Assembly: GCA_963931925.1 (NCBI GenBank)
Contig: OZ007583.1
Location: 14,263,117-14,327,116 of the forward strand
Length of the DNA stretch: 64,000 bases
Direction of reading: 5' to 3'
Source of the DNA: Onchidella celtica
Lineage: Eukaryota > Mollusca > Gastropoda > Systellommatophora > Onchidiidae
The notes under the pieces are model-generated. The model was not told the DNA's origin and ran no database searches. It saw only the letters and a program-made list of their open reading frames with translations. This document shows, piece by piece, positions 25,289 through 37,050 of the stretch (positions within the stretch are counted from its first letter, which is position 1; each line of letters begins with the position of its first letter). A program made the translations under genes and the position numbers.

Positions 25289-27836
25289 ATGGCGGAACTC
25301 CAACAACTAATGAATTTGGGTAAGGAACTTGGCCTGGAGGGAGAGGAGCTACGCGGCTGGATTAAAGAACAGCAGGCAGAAATGCGCGATGAGCGTGCTA
25401 AGGATAGAGAGCGAGAAAAAGAGGCTCAGGTAAAGGAGTTAGAGGCTCAGCAACAGGAAAGGGAGTTTAGGCAGCAGAAGATAAGGTTAAAGGAGATAGA
25501 GGCGCAAGTAAAGATCGCCGAGTTAGAACTCAAAAAGAATGCGCCAACAGGAACAGTTGAGCGGCAGGTACACAATAAAGGTGGCGTCAGGATTAAGCTC
25601 CCTACGTTCGACGACCGGAAGGACGACATAGACGCCTTCCTTTACAGGTTCGAACTGAACGCACAATTGCAATGGGGGGAAAATAAGGAATTATGGGCCA
25701 CGTACCTGGCATCGCTATTGCAGGGGCGAGCGTTAACCTACTTTAAAGAGCTACAGCGCGAAGACGTGCAAGATTACGATAAGCTGAAGGCTTTGCTGCT
25801 TCGCCGATTTGCGCGTACCGAGGAATATTTCCGGGAGCAGTTTAGGCGAGCACGTGCAGATACCAGGGAGGACTTTGCTGCCTTCGTCGCGAGACTAACG
25901 GAGTATTTCGCGAACTGGGTAGACTTGGCGCATGTGGGCACGGATTTTGCTAAACTGAAAGACTTAATGATCCGTGACCAGCTGTACGCGTCGTGCCACA
26001 AAGATCTGGTGGCTTTCCTGAAAGAGAACGAACCCACGACGGTGCAGGAGGCGTCTAAGTTGGCGGAGGCATACCGTACGGCGCATCCGTCCAAACCAGT
26101 CGCCAGGGCGTACGTCCAAGATGCTGGGTACGTCGCCGGCAGGACTTAGGGACAGGTCGCGTCAGCGTGGTGCCTATAGCGGGCAAGCCCAGGGGCAGCG
26201 TAGGGGCTATCACCAATCACCGGCATATGGATCCGGTAAGTTTGACCGAGCAGGAGGGCTAGGTCGCGGTAATGGCCGGGGGCGAGTTGTGACCTTTGCC
26301 GATGACCGACGGCATAGGGACTTTAGTTCCGGTCGCGACGGGTCACGGGGACCCAGGCCTAGTACAGCACAGGGAGCGGAGTGTTGGATTTGCGGACGCG
26401 TGGGTCACTTTTCACGCGAGTGTAGGGCCGCGAAGTGTTGGAACTGCGGAAGAGCAGACCACATCAGCGTGAACTGCCCTGCAGGTAGGATAGCGGCGAA
26501 CGTGGACAGTAGCTCCAGTCCATGTTCCCCAAATAAATTTCATCATGCGGCTGCGTGTGTTACATCGGACAACGGAGGCGGACAGTATTCTAAGTGTCCC
26601 AGTTGTGAGAAGTTATTATCTTCCGGTGTTTTACCTTGTGGGAGAAAGATCCCCGTTATAAATTCATGTCATACAGGAGGTGGTCTTAGGGTTTATCCGG
26701 GGTTTGTTGGGGACGAACCGGTCTCGGTTTTACGAGATACAGGATCTACTGTTGTGGGAGTGCATAGAGACTGCATTCGGGATTCACAGCTTACAGGTGA
26801 GACTGTCCCGTGCATCCAATTTTCGGGGGCCATTGAGAAGTTACCCATGGCAAGAATAGTGATAGATACACCTTTCCTTAGCGGGGAAGTCGAAGCAGTC
26901 GTTGGTTGTTTTCCAGGCGCCCAGCTCATCATTGGGAATGTATCACGGGTAGTTTCCCCTTCCGATGAGAACGTGCAAGCATGGTCGCAATCAAAAGGTA
27001 TTGACTTTTGCGCCGCGGTCGAAACACGTCGACGGGTAGTGGATAAAGATAAGATTAGACCTTTGGCAACGCCAGCGGTCAACCTAGATATCACGCCAGA
27101 GCGCTTGGCGAGATTACAAAGGGAGGACCCATCATTAAACCCATGTTTTGGGGAAGCGCGAACCGAGAAAACGAGGAAATATAAAAACGGGTCATCTTCT
27201 TTTTTTGTCCAGGGGGGCATTCTGTTCCGTATGTACGTCACAGTGGCTTCCGTTCAAAAGCAGGTCGTCGTGCCACGGTCGTTAATTGCTACAGTATTGC
27301 GTCTGGCCCATGATGTTCCATTAGCGGGTCATATGGGAAGTGCTAGAACCAAGGAGAGAGTTCTGAAATATTTTTATTGGCCATCGATACATAGAGATGT
27401 ACGGCTGTATTGTAAGACGTGCAGTGCGTGCCAAAAGACGACGCATAAGGGTCGTACACCCCAGGCTCCTCTTCAAAAGATCCCCACAGTTTCGGAACCG
27501 TTTAAAAAGGTTTCGATAGACCTTGTTGATTTAAGAGAAAGACTATCTTCGGCGCGCACTATAGCAGAAGAAGCTTCTGGTATCGCTTCGAAAAGAGCAA
27601 AAGACTATAAAGATAGAGGTTCCAAACTGAGAATTTTTAAGCCAGGAGACAAGGTTCTGTTGTTGTTACCTATGGACCATAATAAGTTATTGATGACATG
27701 GAAAGGTCCTTATGTTATTGAGCGAATTGTTTCGAAGGTAGATTACGCTATCCACATTGATGGATCAGTAAAGGTTTTCCACGTTGATATGCTGCAGAGG
27801 TTTCATGAGAGACCAAAGTATCTGTATTCTCATACT
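25289..27836 (+). pseudogene. Element A: gag, protease and partial integrase
   Basis: Starts MAELQQLMNLGKELGLEG, with a charged coiled-coil (residues ~25-85), then a capsid-like region (VRIKLPTFDDRKDDIDAF, ...LLRRFARTEEYFREQFRRAR). A 17-bp deletion between two GTCGCC repeats at about 26130 shifts the frame and ends gag early at 26149; the same protein resumes in the other frame. It contains two zinc knuckles (CWICGRVGHFSREC, CWNCGRADHISVNC), a protease motif LRDTGSTVVGVH near 26733, and the integrase H2C2 finger (H...H...CKTCSAC, to 27440). At about 27524 the integrase core is missing, joined at the shared 8-mer CCTTGTTG, and the integrase C-terminus (WKGPYVIERIV) follows. First catalytic Asp is present (SIDLV). 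Confidence 0.9.
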
Positions 27837-28668
27837 GGTGTTGAAGGACATACCTAATGTCGTGTCATTCTTTGATGATATAGCATGCCATACGTCGACA
27901 TGGTCTGATCATATTCAGACACTAACAGTAATTTTTCAACGATTACGTCATTTTGGGTTAACTGCTAAACCCGCAAAGATGGATTTGGCATGTCCAGAGA
28001 TAATATTCTTAGGACATATTGTGGGTAGAGGTGTTCAGAGACCTGAAGTAACAAAAATTGACAAGTTAGTAGGATTGCAAATCCCTAAAACAAAGAAACA
28101 AGTCAGAAGCTTAGTGGGAATTTTAAATTATTACAGAAAGTTCATTCCAAATTTTTCCTCCTTGTCATCTTCTCTTACTGACCTTACTAAGAAGGGACAA
28201 CCCGATAAGGTCCAGTGGACGTCTGAATGTCAGACAACATTTGATAATTTGGTGACAGCATTATCATCGTCACCCATTCTGATATTACCCGATTTTCGAT
28301 CTAATTTTATCCTCAGAACGGATGCGTCGGACTCTGGTGTCGGCGCTTGTCTTCTACAGGAGAAGAACGAATGTCTCCATCCTGTATGTTATGTCAGTAG
28401 GAAGTTATTGCAGAGAGAAAGAAAGTATTCTGTGATAGAGCGTGAGTGTCTTGCCATTGTCTGGTCCGTCCAGAAATTGGGACGTTATCTCATGGGACGA
28501 GAATTTTGTATCCAGACAGACCACAAGCCACTGACATTTTTGTCGAAGAATCGTTCGTCCAGCCCACGCTTGTCTAGATGGGCATTGGCTTTGCAGCCGT
28601 ATACCTTCGTTATTCAACCAATTCCAGGAACCAGCAATCATATCGCCGACTACCTTAGTCGAGCCTAG
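27837..28668 (+). pseudogene. Element A: RT C-terminal half and RNase H
   Basis: After the integrase C-terminus the sequence jumps, near TGTTGAAGGACAT at 27837-27850, into RT just before the FFDDIACHT box (27868-27879). The fingers and first palm motifs present in B are absent. The join is out of frame: the upstream frame stops at 27857. RNase H is complete (LRTDASDSGVGACLLQEK, YSVIERECLAIVW, IQTDHKPLTFL) and ends at the HIADYLSRA stop at 28668. No functional polymerase can be made from it. Confidence 0.9.
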
Positions 28669-29024
28669 GGCAAGATTTCGGGAGCTTATACATCGGAGGA
28701 CAGGAACATTGACAGGATCTGTGTGAATAAGTCGACTTTAAAATATTGACATTACAAATATGATATGAAGAATGGTTGATAGGTTGAATGGTTTTTGATC
28801 CTGTATTAAGTATGGTGGTTAGTTAGCTATTCATGATGTGACACATATATGCATATTTCAGACCATATTGATCCCCATATTTTCCCCTGATTTCGGTATT
28901 CTATATACTAGGGGAACTGCTACTTCATTTTTTTTAGTGTAGGTATTGCTCACGCTCACTCGTTGACAGTCATCTTGATGCGATTTGAAATTAATTGCAT
29001 TAATTTTTTTGGGGTGGGGGATGA
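28669..29024 (+). promoter_or_regulatory. 3' UTR and polypurine tract of element A
   Basis: Non-coding, ending with a T run and GGGGTGGGGGATGA (29011-29024) directly before the 3' LTR. Confidence 0.8.
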
Positions 29025-30144
29025 TGTCACGAGTGGAGTGAGTGCAACTAAGGGGATTGCTACAGAGCGGGTGTAGAGTAAGAAGGGCTCACAGTAGACA
29101 GCAAGTTAAGCGTGCTGTTGTGAGTAGTGGGAGGGTCTGAATGAGGCGAAAGCGCGGTATTACTATCACTGCAAGTTAGAAGGTCCGACGGAGCGGACCT
29201 GTGAATAAGAGCCCATCGGGCGGACATAAAGGGAGCAGTCGAGAAGACTAGTGGAAGAGTCTTTCCAGTAATGACTGGTATGTAGAACGTTGATTGATTA
29301 TTATGATTGATGTATTATATTATATTCGTCTATTACCATGGTGTGAATAAGTATATGTGAGGAATGTGGAAGTCCTTGATATTGGATATAGCAATGTGCG
29401 CCATGAGCGATAGATGAAAGTGAGTTCATGGATTTGTAGCGCGAGTGAGTAGTGTGTACTCCGATGGAGGTGTGTTACCGTAAGATGTGGGGTGAGTGAA
29501 AGGTGAACTAGTGTGTGTACGCTTCATGGATTGTAAGGAGAGGTGGAGCGAATAGAAATGGTAGGGTATTATACCAATGTAATGTTATTCTTGTAGGTGT
29601 CGGGGACGGGCCGAAGAGCCACATCGATGAGCACAAGTGATAGGCCAGCATAGGGCCGGAGGCCGTACATAGGCCAGAAGTGAGACTGTCGGTGCAGGAC
29701 AGTAGAGGCACATAAAGTCGTGGCAGTCGGGCCACGGACAGGGACGTAGATATGAGAGTGAATGAGATACTATAATTATTATTGCCATGATGATGGGCAA
29801 GTGAACTGATAAGTTGTATGGCAATAGGAAGGGGATGTTGAGAGACTGCGGTGCCAGTGAATCATTAATGTACTATTAAGACCCTGAGGGGAGAGGCTGA
29901 GGCCGAAGTGCCTTTAGGAGTAACTACCGGATTGTGGATCCGAGGGAGAGTGTGTGTGAGAATAAGGCCGTTGTACGGCAGTTCATTTCAATAATATAAT
30001 GTATGTAATTGCGCTATTATATGTATAATTAGGTTTAATAAATGTGTGAGTCTGATGGATTGTTTTGTTAAGTGTTAAACTTGTTTGTTCGTGATTGTCG
30101 TCCTGTCATAAACTATTACATCTCCCAGTCTGGGATTTGTGACA
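29025..30144 (+). repeat. 3' LTR of element A
   Basis: 1120 bp, TGTCAC...GTGACA, followed by target duplication TGCTC. AATAAA near 30037. It retains the ~120 bp missing from the 5' LTR. Confidence 0.95.
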
Positions 30145-30149
30145 TGCTC

Positions 30150-32917
30150 ATCGTCTCCCGATGATGGCGACGTCATCATGTCCCGAAGAACATCAGTTGG
30201 GCCCCTAGGACTACGACCATACATCATTTCAAACGGCGAGAATCCCGTTGACTCCTGCCGTCACTCTCTGTACGCGAATAACACTGCAGGGATATATCTA
30301 TCCCAATCTTTAGGGCGATCAGCAGCTATCTTACGCAGCATCGACTTTAACGTCGAGTTCAATCTCTCGCACATGCCATTAGCCTGCGGATGATAAGGGG
30401 TGGTAGTGATGGGTTGTATGCTGAATAAGCGGAACAATTCCTTCATCATCTCCGACGTAAATTGTGCGCCCCTATCAGACAGAATTTGCTCTGGTATTCC
30501 TACCCTAGCGAAAATTGCAAACAACGCTTCCGCGACTGCCTCAGACGTAATGGTCCGCAGAGGGAGCGCCTCTGGCCATCTCGTAGCATTACATATGACC
30601 GTTAAGAAAAATCGATTCCCCCTATCGGTCGCTGGGTGAATGGGGCCAACAAGGGCTATCGAAACCTTTTTAAACGGTTCCGAGACAGTGGGGATCTTCT
30701 GAAGAGGAGCCTGGGGTGTACGCCCCTTATGCGTCGTCTTTTGGCACGCACTGCACGTCTTACAATAGACTTGTACATCTCTGTGGATCGATGGCCAGTA
30801 AAAATTTTTAAGAACCCTTTCTTTGGTTCTAGCTATCCCCATATGACCCGCTAATGGGACATCGTGTGCCAAATGCAATACTGTTGCGATCAGCAACGCT
30901 GGCACAACGACCTGCTTTAAAATGGAGGCCACCATTACATACTTACGGAACAGAATGCCCGCCTGAACAACAAAGGAAGACGAGCCGTTCTTATATTTCC
31001 TCGTTTTCTCGGTTCGCGCTTCCCTAAAACATGGGTTTAATGATGGGTCCTCCCTTTGTAATCTCGCCAAGCGCTCTGGCGTGATATCTAGGTTGACCGC
31101 TGGCGTCGCCAAAGGTCTAATCTTATCTTTATCAGCTACCTGTCGACGTGTTTCGACCGCGGCGCAAAAGTCAATACCTTTTGATTGCGACCATGCTTGC
31201 ACGTTCTCATCGGAAGGGGAAACTACCCGTGATACATTCCCAATGATGAGCTGGGCGCCTGGAAAACAACCAACGACTGCTTCGACTTCCCCGCTAAGGA
31301 AAGGTGTATCTATCACTATTCTTGCCATGGGTAATTTCTCAATGGCCCCCGAAAATTGGATGCACGGGACAGTCTCACCTGTAAGCTGTGAATCCCGAAT
31401 GCAGTCTCTATGCACTCCCACAACGGTAGATCCTGTATCTCGTAAAACCGAGACCGGTTCGTCCCCAACAAACCCCGGATAAACCCTAAGACCACCTCCT
31501 GTATGACATGAATTTATAACGGGGATCTTTCTCCCACAAGGTAAAACACCGGAAGATAATAACTTCTCACAACTGGAACACTTAGAATACTGTCCGCCTC
31601 CGTTGTCCGATGTAACACACGCAGCCGCATGATGAAATTTATTAGGGGAACATGGACTGGAGCTACTGTCCACGTTCGCCGCTATCCTACCTGCAGGGCA
31701 ATTCACGCTGATGTGATCTGCTCTTCCGCAGTTCCAACACTTCGCGGCCCTACACTCGCGTGAAAAGTGACCCACGCGTCCGCAAGTCCAACACTCCGCT
31801 CCCTGTGCTGCACTAGGCCTGGGTCCCCGTGACCCATCGCGACCGGAACTAAAGTCCCTATGCCGTCGGTCATCGGCAAAGGTCACAAATCGCCCCCGGC
31901 CATTACCGCGACCTAGCCCTCCTGCTCGGTCAAACTTACCGGATCCATATGCAGGTGATTGGTGATAGCCCCTACGCTGCCCCTGGGCTTGCCCACTATA
32001 GGCACCACGCTGACGCGACCTGTCCTTAAGTCCTGCCGGCGACCCCTCAACCACGGCGACGTACCCAGCATCTTGGACGTACGCCCTGGCGACTGGTTTG
32101 GACGGATGTGCCGTACGGTATGCTTCCGCCAAATTAGACGCCTCCTGCACCGTCGCGGGTTCGTTCTCTTTCAGGAAAGCCACCAGATCTTTATGGCACG
32201 ACGCGTACAGCTGGTCACGGATCATTAGGTCTTTTAATTTAGTAAAATCCGCGCCAACATGCGCCAAGTCTACCCAGTTCGCGAAATATTCCGTTAATCT
32301 CGCGACGAAGGCAGCAAAGTCCTCCCTGCTATCAGCACGTGCTCGCCTAAACTGCTCCCGGAAATATTCCTCGGTACACGCAAATCGGCGAAGCAGCAAA
32401 GCCTTCAGCTTATCGTAATCTTGCACGTCTTCGCGCTGTAGCTCTTTAAAGTAGGTTAACGCTCGTCCCTGCAATAGAGAGGCCAGGTACGTGGACCATA
32501 ATTCCTTATTTTCCCCCCATTGCAATTGTGCGTTCAGTTCGAACCTGTAAAGGAAGGCGTCTATGTCGTCCTTCCGGTCGTCGAACGTAGGGAGCTTAAT
32601 CCGAACACCACCTTTATTGTGTACCTGCCGCTCAACTGTTTCTGTTGGCGCATTCTTATTGATTTCCAACTCAGCGATTCTTATTCGCGCCTCTCTCTCT
32701 CCTGTTGCTTATCCCTAGCCTCTATCTCCCGCTCTTGGGCTTCTATCTCCTTTAACTTTAACTCCCTTTCCTGCTCCTGAGCCTCTTTTTCTCGCCCTCT
32801 ATCCTTAGCACGCTCGTCGCGCAAATCCGCCTGCTGTTCTTTAATCCAGCCGCGTAGCTCTTCTCCCTCAAGGCCAAGTTCCTTACCCAACTTCATTAGT
32901 TGTTGGAGTTCCGCCAT
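30150..32917 (-). pseudogene. Element B: gag, protease, integrase
   Basis: Begins MAELQQLMKLGKELGLEG at 32917. The N-terminal coiled-coil frame stops near 32681 and the protein continues one frame over, so gag has a frameshift in the GA-rich stretch near 32685. Then capsid, two zinc knuckles (CWTCGRVGHFSREC, CWNCGRADHISVNC), protease LRDTGSTVVGVH, integrase H2C2 finger, and the integrase core with ILSDRGAQFTS and NGMCERLNS. The first catalytic Asp is replaced by Ala: codon 30654-30656 reads GCC in SIALVGP, whereas A has GAC. A TGA stop falls in frame at 30261-30263, just after LFAYRE. The frame continues past it to the TSD of element A at 30145. Confidence 0.9.
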
Positions 32918-33859
32918 TTCACAGATTTATGGTTACGGTATATATTATGAAAACGGCTAACCTGTCGGTATGATCACTAACGACACGACCAGAGACCTGA
33001 TATCACACCAGATATAACAATACCCAATTGTCTCAAATACAATTCAGAAATTTACCTACTTCCTAACTAATTCTATATTTATAAAATGTATAGCACTATT
33101 AATTATAAAAAAGAGTAGAAAAGAAAAGAATAAGGAAATTTAGTAGAAGGACCACACGTACGTCAAGGACAACGAACCAGACTAGGACAAAGACCTAAAA
33201 AAGAAAATATAATGGAAAAAAAAATGCAACCTAACTACGCCGATTACACTACACGGTACAAACAAGAACAGAGTCTGAAAAAAAAGAACGTATCTACAGA
33301 CAGGGAAGAAAGAGGGACAAGAGAATACGTCTTCCTGCAGAACAGAGAAGATATCGACGCTACAACTAAACAAAAATACAGGTCCCTATAGAACTGTTCA
33401 CTGTGATGAACGCGGTTCCTAGATTAGCCCACCTCCCTAAGAGGATAAACTACGCTCACCACAGCAAACCCGCTCCACCGCCCGTATAATCGATTACGAC
33501 AAAAACAGAAAAACAGCGGAAAAAGACAGAAGAACAGGCAGCCCTCAATCCAGGGTACAAAATTTCAGTTTCACTTAACTTTCAAATTTTGAGTTTAACT
33601 CCTCCCCTTAATCGGAGCTCTGGCTGCTTGTCTCCTCAGGCTGCACGCACACACACTGTCTCTCTGAAAGTTTAAGTACACATTAGTACATATTTATAGC
33701 AATACATGCATCAATACATATTCATCAATATACATAAATCATATCATCATGAAATTTCCATTCATCCCACGAACAAAGACAACAGCACGAATTCCTAGCA
33801 CAACAGAAAAACAACTACATATAACGAATACACAATGTCAAAATGACCACAGGTAAACA
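32918..33859 (-). other. Leader of element B
   Basis: Non-coding, homologous to the leader of A. No long frame. Confidence 0.7.
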
Positions 33860-33872
33860 GGACGAGCCCCCA
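33860..33872 (-). promoter_or_regulatory. Primer-binding site, tRNA-Pro type (element B)
   Basis: The minus strand reads TGGGGGCTCGTCC one base from the 5' LTR, identical to element A. Confidence 0.85.
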
Positions 33873-33873
33873 G

Positions 33874-35103
33874 TGTCACAAATCCCAGACTGGGAGATGT
33901 AATAAGTTATGACAGGACAACAATCACGAACAAACAAGTTTAACACTTAACAGAACAATCCATCAGACTCACACATTTATTAAACATAATTATACAGATA
34001 ATAGCGCAATTACATACATTATATTATTGAAATTAACTGCCGTACAACGGCCTTATTCTCACACACACTCTCCCTCGGATCCACAACCCGGTAGTTACTC
34101 CTAAAGGCACTTGGGCCTCAGCCTCTCCCCTCAGGGTCTTAATAGCACATTAATAATTCACTGGCACCGCAGTCTCTCAATATCACCTTCCTATTGTCAT
34201 ACACCTTAGCATTCCCCTAGCACCTCAGCAGGGCAATAACACATTATCATTTCAATAGCCCCTCAACATGGCAATAATACATTATTAGTTCCTAGCCCAT
34301 CAACATGGCAATAGGACATTATCACATTCACGCTCATATCTACGTCCCTGTCCGTGGCCTGACTGCCACGACTTTATGTGCCTCTACTGTCCTGCACTGA
34401 CAGCCTCACTTCTGGCCTATGTGTGGCCTCCGGCCCTATGCTGGCCTATCACCGTAGGCGGCGCTCTTTGGCCCGACCTCGGCACCTACAAGAATAACAT
34501 TACATTGGTATAATGCCATACCATTTCTATTCACTCCACCTCTCCTTACAACCCATGAAGCGTACACACACTAGTTCACCTTTCACTCACCACACATCTT
34601 ACGGTAACACACCTCCATCGGAGTACACAATACTCACTCGTGCTACAAATCCATGAACTCACTTTCATCTATCGCTCATGGCGCACATTGCTATATCCAA
34701 TATCAAGGACTTCCACATTCCTCACATATACTTATTTACATCATGGTAATAGACGAATATAATATAATACATCAATCATAATTATCAATCAACGTTCTAC
34801 CTACCAGTCATCACTGGAAAAACTCTCTCACTGGTCTCTCGACTGCTCCCCCTATGTCCGCCCGCTGGGCTCTTACTAGCGTCCGTTCAGTAGGACCTTC
34901 TAACTTGCAGTGATAGTAATACAGCGCTTTCGCCTCATTCAGACCCCCACCACTCATAACATGCACGCTTTCCTTACTTGTCTTCGTGCGTTAATTTTAC
35001 TCTCTTCCTTTCACGTCTTTCCCTACCTGTCTGCCGTGAGCCCTTCTTACTCTACACCCGCTCTGTAGCAATCCCCTTAATTGCACTCACTCCACTCGTG
35101 ACA
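33874..35103 (-). repeat. 5' LTR of element B
   Basis: 1230 bp, same length as the 3' LTR at 19903-21132, about six differences by eye. Followed by CAAAG. Confidence 0.95.
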
Positions 35104-35108
35104 CAAAG

Positions 35109-36645
35109 TTCCCCACAGGAGAAAATACATGTATCTAGGGATGCCTGCCCAAACACTGTAACTCGAACATTTTCGATTTTTATTACCATTTGTTTATTAT
35201 TATTATTATTATTATTTTGCAAATGTTTCACCTTGGTACAAGTGCTGCATTTTGACTTGATGCGAATTTCATTATCGAATTATTTGACCAAATTATTGTC
35301 GAGGATTTAAAGATTAAAGATATATTGAAAAGAGAGATGGACGGCGGGAGCTGGGAATATTATCACAAAGCCCTTATGAATATGGAGCTACTTAACATTT
35401 TTATAATCTTCACTTGAAACAGTTAGTCTGGTCGTGGGTTCAAAGGATGTGCTATGCGACTTGAAAAATATTTTAAACATTTCGTGATTGTGAGGACTTT
35501 GCCATACCAGTGTTGACCAAGCTGCAGCGACACAAATTTAAGGGATGCAAAGACAAAAATATGAGATACTGACGACCATGTGTCTTGCAGATAAGGAGTA
35601 GATGACAATTATCCTTGCGTAGAGAGGAAGGAAAGGGTCGGCAGGCAAAAGAAAGAGTTAAGTTAATTAACTGAATGATATTAACAATGTGTCAGTGTCC
35701 AACATAAACTTGGGTTTTGAAGAAATATATTATGGCCAGTTCGAGCTTCCTGTTTACCACCACTTTCCTGATTAATAGGCCAATTAATGTAATTTGTATC
35801 AAGTTCAGAATCTATTTAAGGTGCTCTTCTTTTCCCGGTGCCAACTATTTATATGAACAGTTCAAAATGCTTAGAGTCCGTTTCAAAACATCCAGTAGGG
35901 TGTTTCTTTCAGTTCCTTCACTTTATCTTATTTTTATACAGTTTCTAACCAGGACATTCGCTTTTATTCAGAACGCGCCAAAACAGTTGTAGAAATGTAC
36001 AAGAGAACAAGATATACTTAGGGTTCACTCAGGCTAAAAGCCGATAAGATGCTAAAATCGGTCACTGCACCTTTTGTAGTGAATAATACTTCTGCATTCA
36101 TCTTATTTCGTTTTTCGTCTCGGGTGAGATCTCCAGGAACACTGCCAAAAGCTGGCAGAAAACGAAATGACCTCAAAGACATGATTTTGCTCTGACTGTG
36201 CTGGTCTAATTAAATCTTTCAGAGAAGAAACGTGTCGGTAGAAAAGGAAAACACACAGTCACCTTCTCTCTCAGAAGAAAATAAAATGGAATAGGTGGCA
36301 AGGTATTCAACATTTGGCCAATAAAATAGAATGAAGAATTGCACACCAGGAAACAGTTATTAATTTACAGAACTATCCATTTTACTTGGTGTTCGACTAA
36401 TAGAAAGTTCTATGATCAAAACGATTGGTTTTTGGTGTAAAGTGAGACGAACCAAATTAGTGACTACACGGACGATGTCCTGTAATCTTACTTATAATAT
36501 CGGTGACAATTTAGGATCGATTCACCTCATAAAACATTATTTAAAAGAGCTGCAAAGCTGTCTCTCTCATTGTTCGAGGTGCTACTTTTAGTGGTCCTCT
36601 TGAAACGAAGACCTGTAACAGGCTGTTTCCCTGCAGAGCAAAATA
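35109..36645. other. Unassigned sequence upstream of the signal-peptide exon
   Basis: Contains an (ATT)n run near 35190-35215. No coding motif. TATTTAAAAG near 36539, about 105 bp before the ATG at 36646, could be a TATA box for lectin paralogue 2; this is a guess from position and sequence only. Confidence 0.35.
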
Positions 36646-36712
36646 ATGGACTTGAAAATTATGATGTTTTTCCTCCAAGGTATCATTCTCTCTTATATTG
36701 CATTATCTTCAG
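36646..36712 (+). CDS. Ig + H-type lectin protein, paralogue 2: signal-peptide exon
   Basis: ATG followed by 22 codons, MDLKIMMFFLQGIILSYIAL then SS, a typical short secretion signal, ending in G|GTAAGT, a strong splice donor in phase 1. The main lectin exon at 49785 opens with a phase-1 acceptor (TATTCAG|CTGAC), and joining the two gives Ala at the junction, a natural signal-peptidase site (SSA-DF). No other acceptor with a fitting exon was seen between them. The link over 13 kb is an inference; the phase and the function of the two halves agree. Confidence 0.65.
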
Positions 36713-36810
36713 GTAAGTATACAAATTACTCAACTTTCTCTTCATCTCCTGCAATCAAGCTATTCTCATACATGGAGGCCTGTTCTTCTTGTGACGATTT
36801 TGTATGTAAG

Positions 36811-37050
36811 AGTGTATGTATGTATGTATGTATGTATGTATTTATGTATGTATGTATGTATGTATGTATGTATGTATGTATGTATGTATGTATGTATGTA
36901 TGTATGTATGTATGTATATATGTATGTATGTATGTGTGTGTGTATGTATGTATGTATGTATGTATGTATGTATGTATGTATGTATGTATGTATGTATGTA
37001 TGTATGTATGTATGTATGTATGTATGTATGTATGTATGTATGTATGTATG
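36811..37050. repeat. (TATG)n microsatellite array 1
   Basis: About 240 bp of TATG repeats with few interruptions. The Val-Cys-Met-Tyr and His-Thr-Tyr-Ile frames across it are artefacts. It directly abuts a LINE copy at 37051. Confidence 0.95.

Larger units (their letters stand above)
23342..30144 (+). mobile_element. GMR1-like LTR retrotransposon A, deletion derivative nested in B
   Basis: 6803 bp on the plus strand: 5' LTR 23342-24341, primer-binding site, leader, gag/PR/partial IN, partial RT, RNase H, polypurine tract, 3' LTR 29025-30144. The 5-bp target duplication TGCTC lies at 23337-23341 and 30145-30149, both inside B's integrase. Outside one 120-bp deletion in the 5' LTR, the two LTRs differ at about one site by eye, so it is very young. 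It lacks the integrase catalytic core and the first half of RT, so it must have been mobilised by proteins from another copy, or deleted after insertion. Confidence 0.95.
19903..35103 (-). mobile_element. GMR1-like LTR retrotransposon B (minus strand), interrupted by element A
   Basis: A complete element by structure: 3' LTR 19903-21132, polypurine tract, RNase H and RT (21476-23341), element A inserted at 23342-30144, the rest of integrase, protease and gag (30150-32917), leader, primer-binding site, and 5' LTR 33874-35103. Target duplication CAAAG at 19898-19902 and 35104-35108. Without element A it is about 8.4 kb. The two LTRs are each 1230 bp and differ at about six sites by eye (roughly 0.5%), so insertion was recent. 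Domain order is gag-PR-IN-RT-RH, which is copia-like although the RT/RH is of Ty3/gypsy type; this is the hallmark of the GMR1 group. Its reading frame has a gag frameshift, an integrase stop and a missing catalytic Asp. Confidence 0.95.

Noticed and set aside
31081-31482. Frames antisense to gag/protease/integrase (also 25774-26094, 26693-27241)
   Set aside because: Shadows of the real retrotransposon frame on the opposite strand.
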